From: Elgaria multicarinata webbii | Taxonomy: Eukaryota > Chordata > Lepidosauria > Squamata > Anguidae | Assembly (NCBI RefSeq): GCF_023053635.1 | Contig: NC_086180.1 | Location: 5,523,206 to 5,587,205, forward strand | Direction: 5' to 3' | DNA: 64,000 nt | Shown: positions 29,929-40,791 of the stretch, one piece after another | Position numbering within the stretch: position 1 is the first letter of the stretch | Layout: the number at the start of each line of letters is the position of its first letter | Program-made: the position numbers and the translations under genes | Notes under the pieces: generated by a model | Databases searched by the model: none | What the model saw: the letters and a program-made list of their open reading frames with translations, nothing else | What the model was told of the DNA's origin: nothing

Positions 29929-30600
29929 TATATAGCACCATCAATGTACATGGTGCTGTACAGAGTAAAACAGTAAATAGCAAGACCCTGCCGCATAGGC
30001 TTACAATCTAATAAAATCATAGTAAAACAATAAGGAGGGGAAGAGAATGCAAACAGGTACAGGGTAGGGTAAGCAGGCACAGGGTAGGGAAAAACTAACA
30101 GTAGAAAGTAACAGTAGAAGTCTGCACAACATCAAGTTTTAAAAGCTTTAGGAAAAAGAAAAGTTTTTAGCTGAGCTTTAAAAGCTGTGGTTGAACTTGT
30201 AGATCTCAAATGTTCTGGAAGAGCGTTCCAGGCATAAGGGGCAGAGGAAGAAAATGGACGAAGCCGAGCAAGGGAAGTAGAGGCCCTTGGGCAGGCGAGA
30301 AACATGGCATCAGAGGAGCGAAGAGCACGAGCGGGGCAATAGTGTGAGATGAGAGAGGAGAGATAGGAAGGAGCTAGACCGTGAAAAGCTTTGAAGGTTA
30401 ACAGGAGAAGTTTATATTGGATTCTGAAGTGAATTGGAAGCCAATGAAGAGATTTCAGAAGCGGAGTAACATGGTCAGAGCGGCGAGCCAAGAAGATGAT
30501 CTTTGCGGCAGAGTGGTGAACAGAAACCAACGGACTGATGTGAGAAGAAGGAAGGCCAGAGAGAAGAAGGTTGCAGTAGTCCAACCGTGGACTACTGATG
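29885..30600 (-). mobile_element. L2-type LINE 3' end (lineage a) with ATT tail
   Basis: Minus strand: SPRLDYCNLLLSGLPSSHIS, SAAKIIFLARRSDHVTPLLK, LHWLPIHFRIQYKLLLLTFK, AFHGLAPSYLSSLISHYCPA, RPFSSSAPYAWNALPEHLRS and FKAQLKTFLFPKAFKT then stop. It is close to the copy at 3652-4425. The 3' end is (ATT)n at 29885-29929 on the plus strand, adjoining TATATAGCACCATCAATGTA. The frame is open for about 160 codons. Confidence 0.88.
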
Positions 30601-30659
30601 TAGTCCAACATCAGCCAACATTGCACTCTCCAGGTGTGTTGGACTCCATCAACCTATTC

Positions 30660-30770
30660 TGAAGGACCATCTGCACTGTCCAGCATCCCGCTTTACACAG
30701 CGGCCAACCAGCTGCCCATAGGAAGCCCACAAGCAGGACATGGTGCAACAGCACACTCCCATTGCCTCAG
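30660..30770 (-). mobile_element. CR1-variant 3' UTR fragment
   Basis: ACACAGCGGCCAACCAGCTG, CCATAGGAAGCCCACAAGCA and GGACATGGTGCAACAGCACA are the complement of the CR1-variant 3' UTR. Confidence 0.65.
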
Positions 30771-30960
30771 ACCCATAACATCTAGGTCAAACGTGCAGCT
30801 CCCGTCGCTTCTCTGTCATCACTCCAACATCGCTTCCCGAAAACAGGAAGTAATTAGCCCCATTCAGGCCAGAAGGGTTGGAAGATGCGTGAGAGGCAGA
30901 CAACGTCATGTGAGTAATCCGTGGGTGCCCAGTAACAAGCATGCAGTAAAACACTTAATA

Positions 30961-31260
30961 GAGCCTCGTGTGGCACAGAGTGGTAAAGCAGCAGTTTCTG
31001 CAGCCAAAACTCTCCCCACGGCCTGAGTTCGATCCCAGTGGAAGCTGGTTTCAGGCAGCCGGCTCGGGTCGACTCAGCCTTCCATCCTCCTGAGGTCGGT
31101 AAAATGAGTACCCAGCTAGCTGGGGGAAAGGTAATAATGGCCGGGGAAGGCAACGGCAAACCACCCCGCTATAAGGCCTGCCAAGAAAACGTCAGCGAAA
31201 GCTGGCGTCCCTCCAAGAGTCAGCAGTGACTCAGTGCTTGCATGAGAGGTTCCTTTCCTT
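30961..31260 (+). mobile_element. tRNA-derived SINE, full length (copy 1)
   Basis: The head GAGCCTCGTGTGGCACAGAG then TGGTAAAGCAGC contains an A-box-like stretch; GAGTTCGATCCCAGTGGAAG is B-box-like. The body has GTAAAATGAGTACCCAGCTA, GGCCGGGGAAGGCAACGGCA and AAACGTCAGCGAAAGCTGGC. The tail is TTCCTTTCCTT. It is nearly identical in layout to 59075-59369. The promoter boxes point to RNA polymerase III transcription of the parental element. Confidence 0.85.
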
Positions 31261-31530
31261 CCTGATGGCCTTCTCCATAAATTCATCTTCTCCCTTCTTA
31301 AAGCTGTCCAAGTTGGTGGCCATCACTACATCTTGTGATTGTGAACTCCACAGTTCAGCTCCGTGGTCCGTGAAGAAGTCCTTCTTTTTTGTCTGTCTTG
31401 AATCTCCCATTATTCAGCTTCATTGGATGACCCTGCTGGGTTCTAAAATTAGGAGAGAAAGAGGAAAACATCTCCCCTTCTACTTTCTCCAAACATGCAT
31501 AAGGTTAAATACCTCTTTCATGCCCCCCTT
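31261..31530 (-). mobile_element. CR1-variant LINE fragment
   Basis: TGATGGCCTTCTCCATAAAT, GTTGGTGGCCATCACTACAT, CTTGTGATTGTGAACTCCAC, GTGAAGAAGTCCTTC and GAATCTCCCATTATTCAGCT are the complement of the RT C-terminus and upstream part of the CR1-variant. It extends further upstream in the element than other copies here. Confidence 0.65.
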
Positions 31531-31637
31531 ACTTACTTAAGCCAAAAAGAGAGAACCACACAGGAAATGCCAAAAAAAGGCAAAGGGGTAGAAAAATTGA
31601 TGTTTAATACAATGAAAGAACTCCCTTACTTACTTAT

Positions 31638-32249
31638 TAGGGCTGTGCTCCGCTCCGATTTGGATCGCGAATCCAGAGCAGAGTGACCCGATCTGCCTCT
31701 GCCAAAGGCAGATCCGAATCGGGTTGAGGGAGCTGTGGATCGAGGCGAAGCGGTTCGCCTCCATCCGGAGCTTTGAACACAGGTAGGTGGGGGGGTAGGG
31801 GCTCACCTGGCGGCGCTGCCACCACCGCAGTTTGTGCAGCGATGGCAACGGAGCCAGGTAAGGAGGCAGAGGGGAGGGGGGCTTACCTATGTCCGTCACA
31901 GTCTGTCGTAGGCTTCAACTGAGTTGAAGCCAACGCTGGACCGCAACGGAGGCAGGTAAGTAGGGGGGAGGGGGGCTTACCTGGCTCCGCCGCTGCAGTC
32001 CGTGCAGCTACAGCGGCGAAGCCAGGTAAGGGGGAGGGGGCTTATTCAGCCCCCATTTTGTCCCCCCTTCCCCACTTACCTACCTCCGCCACCCGCCGCA
32101 GAGGCAAGTAAATAGGGAAGGGGGGCAAAATCTCAATCTGCCCCTCCGGATCTCGATCCATGGAGCAGAGCAGGGGAGGGTCGGATCAACCCGAAGTTCT
32201 GGATCGGGCCACGAAGCGATTCGGGGGGGGGGGTCCGTGCACAGCCCTG
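31638..32249. mobile_element. GC-rich hAT-like MITE (family G), complete, 612 bp
   Basis: Ends TAGGGCTGTGCTCCG and TCCGTGCACAGCCCTG. Flanks TTACTTAT and TTACTTAG match 7/8 as an 8-bp target duplication. The interior alternates GC-rich inverted modules (GCTTCAACTGAGTTGAAGC is a short hairpin) with many AGGTAAG / CTTACCT motifs. Confidence 0.85.
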
Positions 32250-32259
32250 TTACTTAGCT

Positions 32260-32400
32260 ATTTATTATATTTCTGTACCACCCAATAGCCAAAGCTATTG
32301 CCTTTTCCCTAAGTTCAAAAGCCCCAAATGTTGTAATCTTTCCTCCCAAGGGAGTTGCTCCAACTCCTTGATCATTTGGGTTGCCCTTTTCATTATGGTT
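32260..32400 (-). mobile_element. L2-type 3' tail followed by an old CR1 fragment
   Basis: At 32260-32302, TATTTATTATATTTCTGTAC and CACCCAATAGCCAAAGC are the complement of a LINE 3' UTR. At 32315-32400, TTCAAAAGCCCCAAATGTTG and CTCCAACTCCTTGATCATTT GGG resemble the complement of the CR1 block encoding [16 protein letters not shown]. Both are short and diverged. Confidence 0.45.
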
Positions 32401-33191
32401 TGGCTACTGGCCAACCATTCCTTTGTAAGGCAGGTTGCTGGTTAATAGCCCAGAATGGTTGGCTGATAAAAGCTAATCGTTAGGTGATAGAGACAGTGCT
32501 CTCTGTGTGTATTTCAATGAGCTAGCCACCTGAGGTTTAAGGGGGGTGGCACCCAGACAGCCCCCAACTAAGGGGGACAACTGATATTTTGCAGATTGGG
32601 AAATACAGGGAGGCAGGTAAATGATAGAGACTGATTGATAGATAGAATTCTGTTGGGTAAAGTCTTGTGGTACAGAAATTGCCATTAGAGGGATTGTTAA
32701 ACTCTGTTCAAATCATTTTGCTTTAGGTGCCCTTTTAGCTGTTGTGTTTGTATAAGTGTCGTTAAAACTAACTAAAACAGCTCTCTCATACCACGGGTTA
32801 TTGGTCTTTTGCACCTAAGTCCTGTCCTTACTATGCTGCTATATTCTTGTGTAAGTTGCTGCATGTGCTTTTGCAACTGAAGTTGTTGCAAAAGCTGTTG
32901 AACTTTTTTAAAAAAAAAGAGACACAGAGAGAAAGAGAGAGAGAGCAAGAAAGGACTAGAATTTCTGCTCTTTGTCTCCAATAACATGAAACAAGTGTAA
33001 CCAACAGCGATTCCTATCGAAATCAATATCTGCTAAAACAATCTGTGGAACTGGGCGAGAAAAGGCCACCCACGTGCTGACGCCCGAACCTAATTTAGTT
33101 TACAACCATGATTATGACCCTGAGGCCAGAGCAAAGAGCAAATATCTTTGCTCTGGGTGGGGGTGTGCTGGTTTGAAATTAAACCTCCTAG
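32401..33191. other. Gene-free stretch
   Basis: A GA-rich tract lies at about 32919-32951. Nothing else was recognised. Confidence 0.45.
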
Positions 33192-33360
33192 TAGTGGAGG
33201 CTGGTGGCTCCAATATCAGTGGGGCGGTGAATTCACTCCGGATTTCAGTCAGAACCCTGAAGGAGCTAACAGAGAGCTCCTTTAGAATTCTGACTGGTTC
33301 TGACTGAAATCTGGCGGGGATTCACCACCTCACTGTCATCAGAACCGCCATCCTCCACTG
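33192..33360. mobile_element. Palindromic MITE (family F), complete
   Basis: Ends TAGTGGAGGCTGGTGGCTC and CGCCATCCTCCACTG. The arms ATTTCAGTCAGAACCCTGAA and TTCTGACTGAAATCTGG pair around a GAGCTAACAGAGAGCTC centre. Confidence 0.8.
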
Positions 33361-33798
33361 GCTACTGGACTGTAGTCATGGTACAAGTCGAATTTCAATT
33401 AAGTGCACGTGTTTAACTCAACTCCCATTGATTTCAGTGGTCCACTCTAAGTCGGGATCAATTATACTGAGCGATTATTTTTGAAATTTACACCATGAAT
33501 CAGCTGTCGTTTAGAGTTTGGAATGTTCAGACAGGAAAGGGCTGAGGGAGATGATTGGTCTCCTTGACGGTGATGTCACAATACCCTAAACTCTGCACTG
33601 AGAGAGGCTTTTCCTTACTGCTGTTCCTCTAGGGGGCAGCCTTCCTCAACGTGCTGCCATCCAGATGTGTTAGAGTGCAACAACCATAATTCCAGCAGCT
33701 CCCATAATTCTCCGGCTGCTGTAGAGGAGGGAGCATTTGGGAATGGGAGTTCCATTAAAGGTAAAAGCTCAGTTGCTTCTCCAATGGGGATTTCATTT
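33361..33798. other. Gene-free stretch with family J remnant
   Basis: At 33638-33720, GCAGCCTTCCTCAACGTGCT and CATCCAGATGTGTTAGAG then CCCATAATTCTCC form an eroded left arm of family J. The rest is unassigned. Confidence 0.45.
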
Positions 33799-34230
33799 CA
33801 TAGAATCGTAGAACAGCAGAGTTGGAAGGGGCCTACAAGGCCATCGAGTCCAACCCCCTGCTCAATGCAGGAATCCACCCTAAAGCATCCCTGACAGATG
33901 GTTGTCCGGCTGCCTCTTGAATGACCCTAGTGAGGGAGAGCCCACAACCTCCCTAGGGAACTGGTTCCATTGTCGTACTGCTCTAACAGTCAGGAAGTTT
34001 TTCCTGATGTCCAGCTGGAATCTGGCTTCCTGTAACTTGAGCCCGTTATTCCGTGTCCTGCACTCTGGGAGGATCGAGAAGAGATCCTGGCCCTTCTCTG
34101 TGTGACCTTTTAAGTATTTGAAGAGTGCTATCATGTCTCCCCTCAATCTTCTCTTCTCCAGGCTAAACAGGCCCAGTTCTTTCAGTCTCTCTTCATAGGG
34201 CTTTGTTTCCAGACCCCTGATCATACTGGT
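33799..34230 (-). mobile_element. CR1 LINE 3' end
   Basis: Minus strand frame: [80 protein letters not shown], then a stop after HLSGML and the 3' UTR to a (CATAGAAT)-side tail at 33799. The frame is almost intact (one codon shorter at KGHTEK than its relatives). Confidence 0.9.
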
Positions 34231-34231
34231 T

Positions 34232-34425
34232 CATAGAACAGTAGAGTTGGAAGGGGCCTATGTGGCTATCGAGTCCAACCCCCTGCTCAATGCAGGAATC
34301 CACCCTAAAGCATCCCTGACAGATGGTTGTCCAGCTGCCTCCTAAAGGCCTTTAGGGTGGGAGAGCCCACAACCTCCCTAGGTAACTGATTCCATTGTCG
34401 TACTGCTCTAACAGTCAGGAAGTTT
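34232..34425 (-). mobile_element. Second CR1 3' end, same orientation, abutting
   Basis: Starting with TCATAGAACAGTAGAGTTGG it repeats the CR1 3' UTR and last codons up to the AACAGTCAGGAAGTTT block. It abuts the 5' side of the previous copy with one base or less between them. Confidence 0.87.
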
Positions 34426-34737
34426 CCATCCCTCTCAGTTTTCTGGAGGTAGCTCTTTTACCCACATCACTGACGCTGTTCAGGATGGAATGGTTAACAA
34501 CTGCAATAAAAAAAGCAGTACACACGCCGAAATATTGAACAGCCCATTTTATTTATTTACTTACTTATAGAATCCCTAGCCTGCCTTTGTACTATTTGGG
34601 ACTAACGGCGTACAAATGTTTGAATATAAAACAATACAATCCTACAATAAGTCATTCTATTATGATGAAGTGTTTTTTTTAAAAAAAAAAAACCCAAAAC
34701 AAGTTAGGATACATTCTAAAGCAAACTAAATACACAG

Positions 34738-34764
34738 ATGCACACACACACACGCACACACACG

Positions 34765-34804
<40 letters not shown>
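34738..34804. repeat. (CA)n-(GA)n compound microsatellite
   Basis: CA units with CGCACA interruptions are followed by about fifteen GA units, a layout like 15039-15083. Confidence 0.9.
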
Positions 34805-34807
<3 letters not shown>

Positions 34808-35194
34808 TTAAATCAACATTTCAAATATATGTGTTTTTCTGTTAGCAAAGCATCCAATTTATTTTAAGGCCAGCAAAGTTCTCAAAAAGCAACGAAGGGT
34901 TGAAAGCACAACTATCAATCAAGCTTCTCAATGGAGAATTGCCCATTAAAACAAATCCATTGAGGAGGTATTCTTTTAACCCCACACTTTGATTTCCCAT
35001 CATGACTCCTCAGTCCCCAGTCTTTGATTTTCCTCTCTCTTGGGACTGTAGAAGATAGAAAGGCCTAATTCTCCTATTCGGATCCTTCCCCAATTGTTGT
35101 TTGAGGCTGAAACACTATAGAAACTTTCCTGGGAGTAAGTCCAGTTGAACTTCTCCAATGGGGATTTCACTTCCATCCCTGTCATATAAAACCG

Positions 35195-35708
35195 ACTTTG
35201 GCCTGCTTGCATTGGCTGCCTGTACGTTTCCGAGCCCAATTCAAGGTGCTGGTTTTAACCTATAAAGCCCTACATGGCTTGGGACCACCATACCTGATGG
35301 AACACCTCTCCCGATATGAACCTACCCGTACACTACGCTCAACATCTAAGGTCCTCCTCCGAGTGCTACCCCAAGGGAAGCTCAGAGAATGGCAACCAGG
35401 GAGAGGGCCTTTTCAGTGGTGGTCCCTCAGTTGTGGAATGATCTCCCCGACGAGGCTCGTCTGGCACCAACACTGTTATCTTTCAGGCGCCAGGTCAAGA
35501 CTTTTCTCTTCTCCCAGGCATTTAACAGCATATGCTGAGTTTTTTAACTGACCCCAGAATAGTTGTTTTTAAATGGATATTGTCTGTTTTTGTTTGTATT
35601 ATGCTTTTTATGGTTTTAAATTTTGTATATTTCTTTTTAATGTTCACTGTTTTTAACTTTTGTAAACCACCCAGAGATCTTCGGCTATGGGGCGGTATAT
35701 AAATGACA

Positions 35709-35710
<2 letters not shown>
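35195..35710 (+). mobile_element. L2-type LINE 3' end (lineage d)
   Basis: It encodes ACLHWLPVRFRAQFKVLVLT, YKALHGLGPPYLMEHLSRYE, PTRTLRSTSKVLLRVLPQGK and, after a frame break, ERAFSVVVPQLWNDLPDEAR-type and KTFLFSQAFN codons. The 3' UTR holds TTTGTAAACCACCCAGAGAT and GGCTATGGGGCGGTATATAA. It is the same lineage as 49362-50106. Confidence 0.82.

Positions 35711-35765
<55 letters not shown>
35711..35765. repeat. (AAT)n microsatellite at L2 tail
   Basis: About eighteen AAT units directly follow the ATATAAATGACAA end of the LINE. Confidence 0.95.
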
Positions 35766-35898
35766 TGAATACAACTTACTTCTGAGTAAACCTATCTAGG
35801 ATTGCAATATCAATATCCACATGATCTGACATCATCCCTGTTTATTTCATTATATGATTTTACTCCATACAGCATTGCAATGAACCAGCGCCCCCTTC

Positions 35899-36194
35899 AG
35901 GATCTCTTCTCGATCCTTCCAGAGTGCAGGAGACGGAATCATGGGCTCAAGTTACAGGAAGCCAGATTCCGGCTGGACATCAGGAAAAACTTCCTGACTG
36001 TTAGAGCAGTATGATAATGGAATCAGTTACCTAGGGAGGTTGTGGGCTCTCCCACACTAGAGGCCTTCAAGAGGCAGCTGGACAACCATCTGTCAGGGAT
36101 GCTTTAGGGTGGACTCCTGCATTGAACAGGGGGTTTGACTCGATGGCCTTGTAGGCCCCTTCCAACTCTGCTATTCTATGATTCTATGATTCTG
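35899..36194 (+). mobile_element. CR1 LINE 3' end
   Basis: It starts at GATCTCTTCTCGATCCTTCC (DLFSILPEC), continues [20 protein letters not shown] and NFLTVRAV, then a stop and the remaining decayed codons. The 3' UTR ends TTCTATGATTCTATGATTCT. Confidence 0.9.
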
Positions 36195-37111
36195 GTGAAG
36201 CTGACATAACATCAGAGGTGACCCAATGAACTGCTACATTTCCAACTTATCTAGTATACAAAATAATCAACTTTACACCCACGTCCATACTTTGCATAAT
36301 TGGATTTCTTTTTCTTCAAGAGAACTAGGAGAGGGTCTTTCCAGTGGTGGCTAAGGGTGCTGGACACATCTGCAATGGAATCAAATGTGCTCAGATTTCA
36401 ATGAATTCAGCCCATGCATTCCACAGCAGACCAACATTTCCTGAGTCACACGGATCCCACAGACTTGCAGACCATCTTTTTTTTTTTTTTTTACTTTCCA
36501 GAAATTTACACAAATTTAGTCATAGAGAAATATGTAAAATATTTTTTTAAAAAAAAAATAACAGCCAAAAATGCACATTCCCCCTATAGGCTAAAGCGTG
36601 AAAATGCATCAGGGGAAGGAATATGCATGTTTTTGCAAGTGCAAATTTGAGCAAAGGGAATTTCATGCAAATTTGGGAAATTGCGTGGGGGGGGGGATCC
36701 GATTCCACCAATGAGTGGATGATTGAAAGAAAGGCACTGGCAATCCGTGAAATGCAGGCAGACTAGATTTTACAAAAAACTCTCTATCTTTCTCTAGAAA
36801 GCCTTGTCTGGCACCTTCTGTTTGTTTAGCAATCAATTGTCAGGTGAAGACTTCTTCTGGCTCTCCCAGCGTTTTGAAGTTCTGTATTGTTACCAAGACA
36901 TATCATCAGTATATCTTGTCTTGATTCTGCTGCATTGTTTTCATTGTTTGTATTTTTCTGAGAAATGGGAACCATTGGGCTGAAAGAGACCTGAACTCCA
37001 AACACCTATGAATTTAAGGCTCACATATACTTGGCTGGAATATCTAGAAACCATTTCATGAAACCCTCCATGTCTTTTAGATCTACATAGTTAGCAGGAA
37101 AAACTTAGGAA
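36195..37111. other. Gene-free stretch
   Basis: T-rich and A-rich runs at 36477-36492 and 36541-36558. Nothing else was recognised. Confidence 0.45.
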
Positions 37112-37215
37112 TATCAGAATCTGCCTTCTACTGAGTTAGACCGTTGGTCCATCTAGATGCCTGGAGTTGAACCTGGGACCTTCTGCATGGTGCGCTTCCA
37201 CTGAGCCATGGCACC
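37112..37215 (-). mobile_element. tRNA-derived SINE fragment
   Basis: TACTGAGTTAGACCGTTGGT, CCATCTAGATGCCTGGAG, GAACCTGGGACCTTCTGCAT and CACTGAGCCATGGC are the complement of a tRNA SINE head and 3' block with the middle deleted. Confidence 0.6.
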
Positions 37216-37330
37216 TCCTTTGATTGGCCCCATCATTCCTACTTTTCATGTTCTCTAGGTTTTCCCCTAGTGTTGATCACCCTTATGCTTTGTGACTTCC
37301 TGTTATGTGACTTCCTGTTATGGATATTTT

Positions 37331-37396
37331 CATAGAATCGTAGAATAGTAGAGTTGGAAGGGTCCTATAAGGCCATTGAGTCCAACCCCCTGGTGC
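37331..37396 (-). mobile_element. CR1 3' terminus fragment
   Basis: CATAGAATCGTAGAATAGTA, GAGTTGGAAGGGTCCTATAA and GTCCAACCCCCTG are the complement of the last about 65 bp of CR1. Confidence 0.8.
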
Positions 37397-37489
37397 TTTG
37401 TGAGTTGTATTATGGATCCGGTGGAAGGTGGGGTAATTGTCCCTGTTGGTAAACCTCTTCTTAAAAAAGATTCTCCACAAAGGAAAAAC

Positions 37490-37615
37490 TTTTGTGATGG
37501 AGAGCGAATTCTACCAGGTGCTGCATGCATACAAAGGACACCTGCTGAAATTCCTTTTTCTATACAACTGTTAAAGATACAGGAGCCCTGTCCTCCTTTC
37601 CATATGGTTACCCTA
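37490..37615. mobile_element. Family A MITE, right half only
   Basis: It runs from TTTGTGATGGAGAGCGAATT through GACACCTGCTGAAATTCC to CATATGGTTACCCTA. The left half and the centre are missing. Confidence 0.85.
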
Positions 37616-38969
37616 CATCTTAAGACAGTTAATTTGGGAAAGAAAAGCGGGAAACAAGGGAAGGCAACAGTCACACACCCAGAATTCCAAATGAAATCAA
37701 TAAAGTCAATCTAGCTTAGTTATATACTCTAAAATAGAATCTTGGGTTTCAGAGCATATGCAGAGTTCCTTGCAGAGAGGATCATTTGAGAGCGAGAATC
37801 TTTCACTTCCACATTTGCTGTTGCTAGGAGGTCCCAGGCTGAGACAAAAGTCTCACATATTTGTGAGAATGTGAGATCAGTAAAAGCCAAACACTTAGCC
37901 GAGATGGACTGTTTTGTACAAGTGTGTGATAAGGTCCATTTCTATATCAGTGAAATAGCCAATCAATCAGAAAATTATGTAGAGTTAGGTTCACCTATTT
38001 AACAACTCTGAACTTACATGTCAAAAAGGTTGGCTGGTTCTAACTGGGCAAAGCATTGTGCAAAAGAACTTAATTTATCAATGTATATTAAAGAACAAAA
38101 AGTAAGATTTGTCTTTCTGATGGGCTCCCCACAGGGTGATGAAACATAGATGCTCTAGGGGGCACTGTTGAGCTACATTAAAATATAGAGGTTCATCACA
38201 CTTCTCAACTATTCCCAGAGGCTCCACAGAATACTAGAACGGTCATGACTTTCTGTGTTAATGTGCTTGCTATGTCAGACCGCTCAGTGTAGGTTTAGCT
38301 AAGCTGTTTTGTGCTTTTTCCTTTATCGCACATACTCACTGCCTTTCCCCTATTATGGCTTATTATCTTCTTTAGAAAATTTAATTAATTTGGAACCTGG
38401 GCTCAACTGAATGCCCAGACCACCCAAGGGATGAAGTTCCCTCCGTGCTTTCCAGACCATATGAGTTACGCCACAGACTCCGAGTCAACGTGAGATAACA
38501 GGGGACGATGGGCTGATTTGTGACAGGCACACACTTTTAGCTTAGTTGGTGATCCACCTGTTCACAGGCAGATAAACCGTAAGTCATGGGAATGTCACTG
38601 ACCCTGACTTAGATTCTCCAGAACAGTCAGTGTTGGCAACAGCAATAAAACAGTGGGCAAATCACTAGTGGTTTGTCCTACAGGGTGGGCACTGGGCCAC
38701 AGTCCCCTCCTCTTCACAGCAGTCTATGAATATACACAATTGACCAATCAGTCAAGTTGCACAATTGCACAGAATGTTGCTCAGCTTTGGATCCTTGGTC
38801 CTCAGCAGAATCAGGACCACAGCCATTGTTATTGTCCAGATGATTGGAGATGGAGACAAATAGAGGAAACCATTCTAGATGTCACCTCTCTCCATCCCAG
38901 TTCATTTTTGTCTTGCCCTGCCTTGCATCCCTGCCTCTGGATCCTTTGGCTCTTTTTCTGCTGAACTCA
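37616..38969. other. Gene-free stretch, longest without clear repeats
   Basis: About 1.35 kb without a recognisable repeat family, gene or simple repeat. It may be unique host sequence. The part at 38380-38640 has no low complexity and could hold regulatory sequence, which cannot be shown here. Confidence 0.4.
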
Positions 38970-39823
38970 GGGCCTTGCTAGACCTGCTGGATAATCCGGC
39001 CTGGAGTCGGGGCAACGGCGCACTGCAACTAGCGTGCACCGTCGCCCTTTCCCACACATGAGACGCAACGGGGCAAGGGGAAGCCCTGTCGCGTCCGCCA
39101 TTTTCTTTAGATCTTAAAGGGCCATGTGCGCAGGAGTGCACCACCGGAGCAGATAACTGATTTATTTTTTAAAAAAATAAAGCCCCCCAGCTCCCCCTGC
39201 CTCTGATCCCCCCCACAATTACTGATGGCCCCCCTTGCCCGCTCGCTCGCCCGTCCTCCCCCCATGCCCAATGCCTTGTCCCCGTCCTTCTTTCCCCCCC
39301 GTCCGCCATCCCTGATGCCCTGTCCCCCGTTCTTCTTTTTTTCCCCCATCGGCCAGGCCCGTGCCCATGCCCGCTCTTCTCCCCCCGCCCCCCATCCGCC
39401 ATCCCCGATGCCCGCTCTTCTCCCCCTGCCCCCATCCCCAATGCCCGATGCCCGCTCTCTGCCCCCATCCCCGATGCCCGCTCTTCTCCCCATCCCCCAT
39501 CCGCCATGCCCGTGCCCATCCTTCCCCCCCCCTCTCCTGCCGGGTCCGGCCTTCCCCCTGACCCCTATCTCCCCCCCATGATCCCCCCCAGCCCGATGGG
39601 CACAGCGCTCTTATGAGCACTGTGCCCAATCCATGGCTTCTCCCAGCTACTCGCGAGTAAGCAAGCAGCCGGAAAAAGTCACGGACCCTGCTAGACCTTC
39701 CGCAGTCCCAGCCTCAGAGAGGCTTTAGCCCAGCCTGACCCCGGAATCCCCTGTGCGTCATCTGGATGCACAGGAGGGAGACCGGGCCTCACACCTGGCT
39801 AACGCCTGGTCTAGCAACGGCCC
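38970..39823. mobile_element. Harbinger-like MITE (family B), 854 bp, expanded
   Basis: Ends GGGCCTTGCTAGACC and GGTCTAGCAACGGCC. Internal landmarks: CGCATGAG-type hairpin, GCGTCCGCCATTTTCTTTAG, a poly-A tract, then about 300 bp of C-rich repeats, GGGCACAGCGCTCTTATGAG, CTACTCGCGAGTAAG and CCCCTGTGCGTCATCTGG. It is nearly twice the usual length because of the internal repeat. The same subfamily as the element ending at 557 (both end in CTAGCAA). Confidence 0.8.
39235..39545. repeat. Imperfect C-rich minisatellite inside family B element
   Basis: Irregular units built on CCCATCCCCGATGCCCGCTC and TTCTCCCC, with variants ATCCGCCATGCCC, repeat about ten times. They produce Gly/Arg- and Pro-rich open frames on both strands that are not genes. 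Position within the element corresponds to that of the 30-bp array at 1-261. Confidence 0.85.
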
Positions 39824-39884
39824 CAGTATCCAACACACACACACACACACCAGCTCATTTCTAACTATGCCTCTGCCTTTGACC

Positions 39885-40085
39885 TTTGAACACTGTTTAC
39901 CAGATCTGGTGCCTGACCTCCAGCATGTACACCCATTGCTGGAGAACACGGGCGACAGGGTGCTGTTGCATCTGTGGACTGTGTGTGGTTTTCCTGTTGA
40001 CAGCTCGTTGGCCACTGTGTGAGCAGAGTGCTGGACTAGCTGGACCCTTGGTCTGATCCAGAAGGGCTCTTCTCATGTTCTCATG
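39885..40085 (+). mobile_element. CR1-variant 3' UTR fragment
   Basis: CACCCATTGCTGGAGAACAC, GGGTGCTGTTGCATC, GTGCTGGACTAGCTGGACCC and CTTCTCATGTTCTCATG are the last third of this LINE variant. Confidence 0.7.
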
Positions 40086-40470
40086 CTGTTCTGAACAGGT
40101 CCAACCCCAGCTGCAGCTTACGACAAAGTTCCCTCTTCCTCCGTGGTGCACACACCTTACAGGGACCAGCATAAAAGAGTCTGCAAACCCTGGTTGCCTC
40201 TCTCGCTGCAGCAGTGCCCTGGGAGGGAACACCTCTGCCTTTCTCTAGTCTAGACCAATCCCTGTACTCGCAACTGTGAGGTACCACAGAGAGAACAACT
40301 AGAACTCCCCATCAATGGGACTCCAGCTGTGTAGGCCAGCGCTTAAATTACAGGACTGGGGACAGAGATCCTGGCCTTTTGTGACACGCCCCACAGCAAC
40401 TATATTTAGAAGGCTACAGGGAGCCATGATTTGGTTAAAATTGGGGTTGGTGTTAAGGGGTGTGTTTATG
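40086..40470. other. Gene-free stretch
   Basis: No feature recognised. Confidence 0.45.
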
Positions 40471-40791
40471 TAGGGTGACCATATGGAAAGGAGGACAGGG
40501 CTCCTGTATCTTTAACAGTTGCGTAGAAAGGGGGATTTCAGCAGGTGTCATTTGTATGCATGAAGCACCTGGTGAAATTCTCTCTTCACCACCACAGTTA
40601 AAGCTGCAGGAACCCTGCCCTATTGACCAGATACAAAAGAGGACAGGGTTCCTGTAGCTTTCACTGTTGTGATGAAGAGGGGATTTCACCAGGTGCTGCC
40701 TGCAAACAAATAACACCTGCTGAAATTCCCTTTTCTATGTAACTATTAAAGATACAAGAGCCCTGTCCTCCATTTTTATATGGTCACCCTA
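40471..40791. mobile_element. Palindromic hAT-like MITE (family A), 321 bp
   Basis: Ends TAGGGTGACCATATG and TATATGGTCACCCTA. Flanks GTTTATG and GCTTATG suggest a decayed target duplication. It has the four-arm structure; the centre has lost about 20 bp (CTGCCCTATTGACCAGATAC). Confidence 0.9.

Noticed and set aside
39107-39629. Overlapping Gly/Arg-rich and Pro-rich frames on both strands
   Set aside because: They arise from the C-rich minisatellite in a family B element. No start context, domain or splice structure supports a gene.
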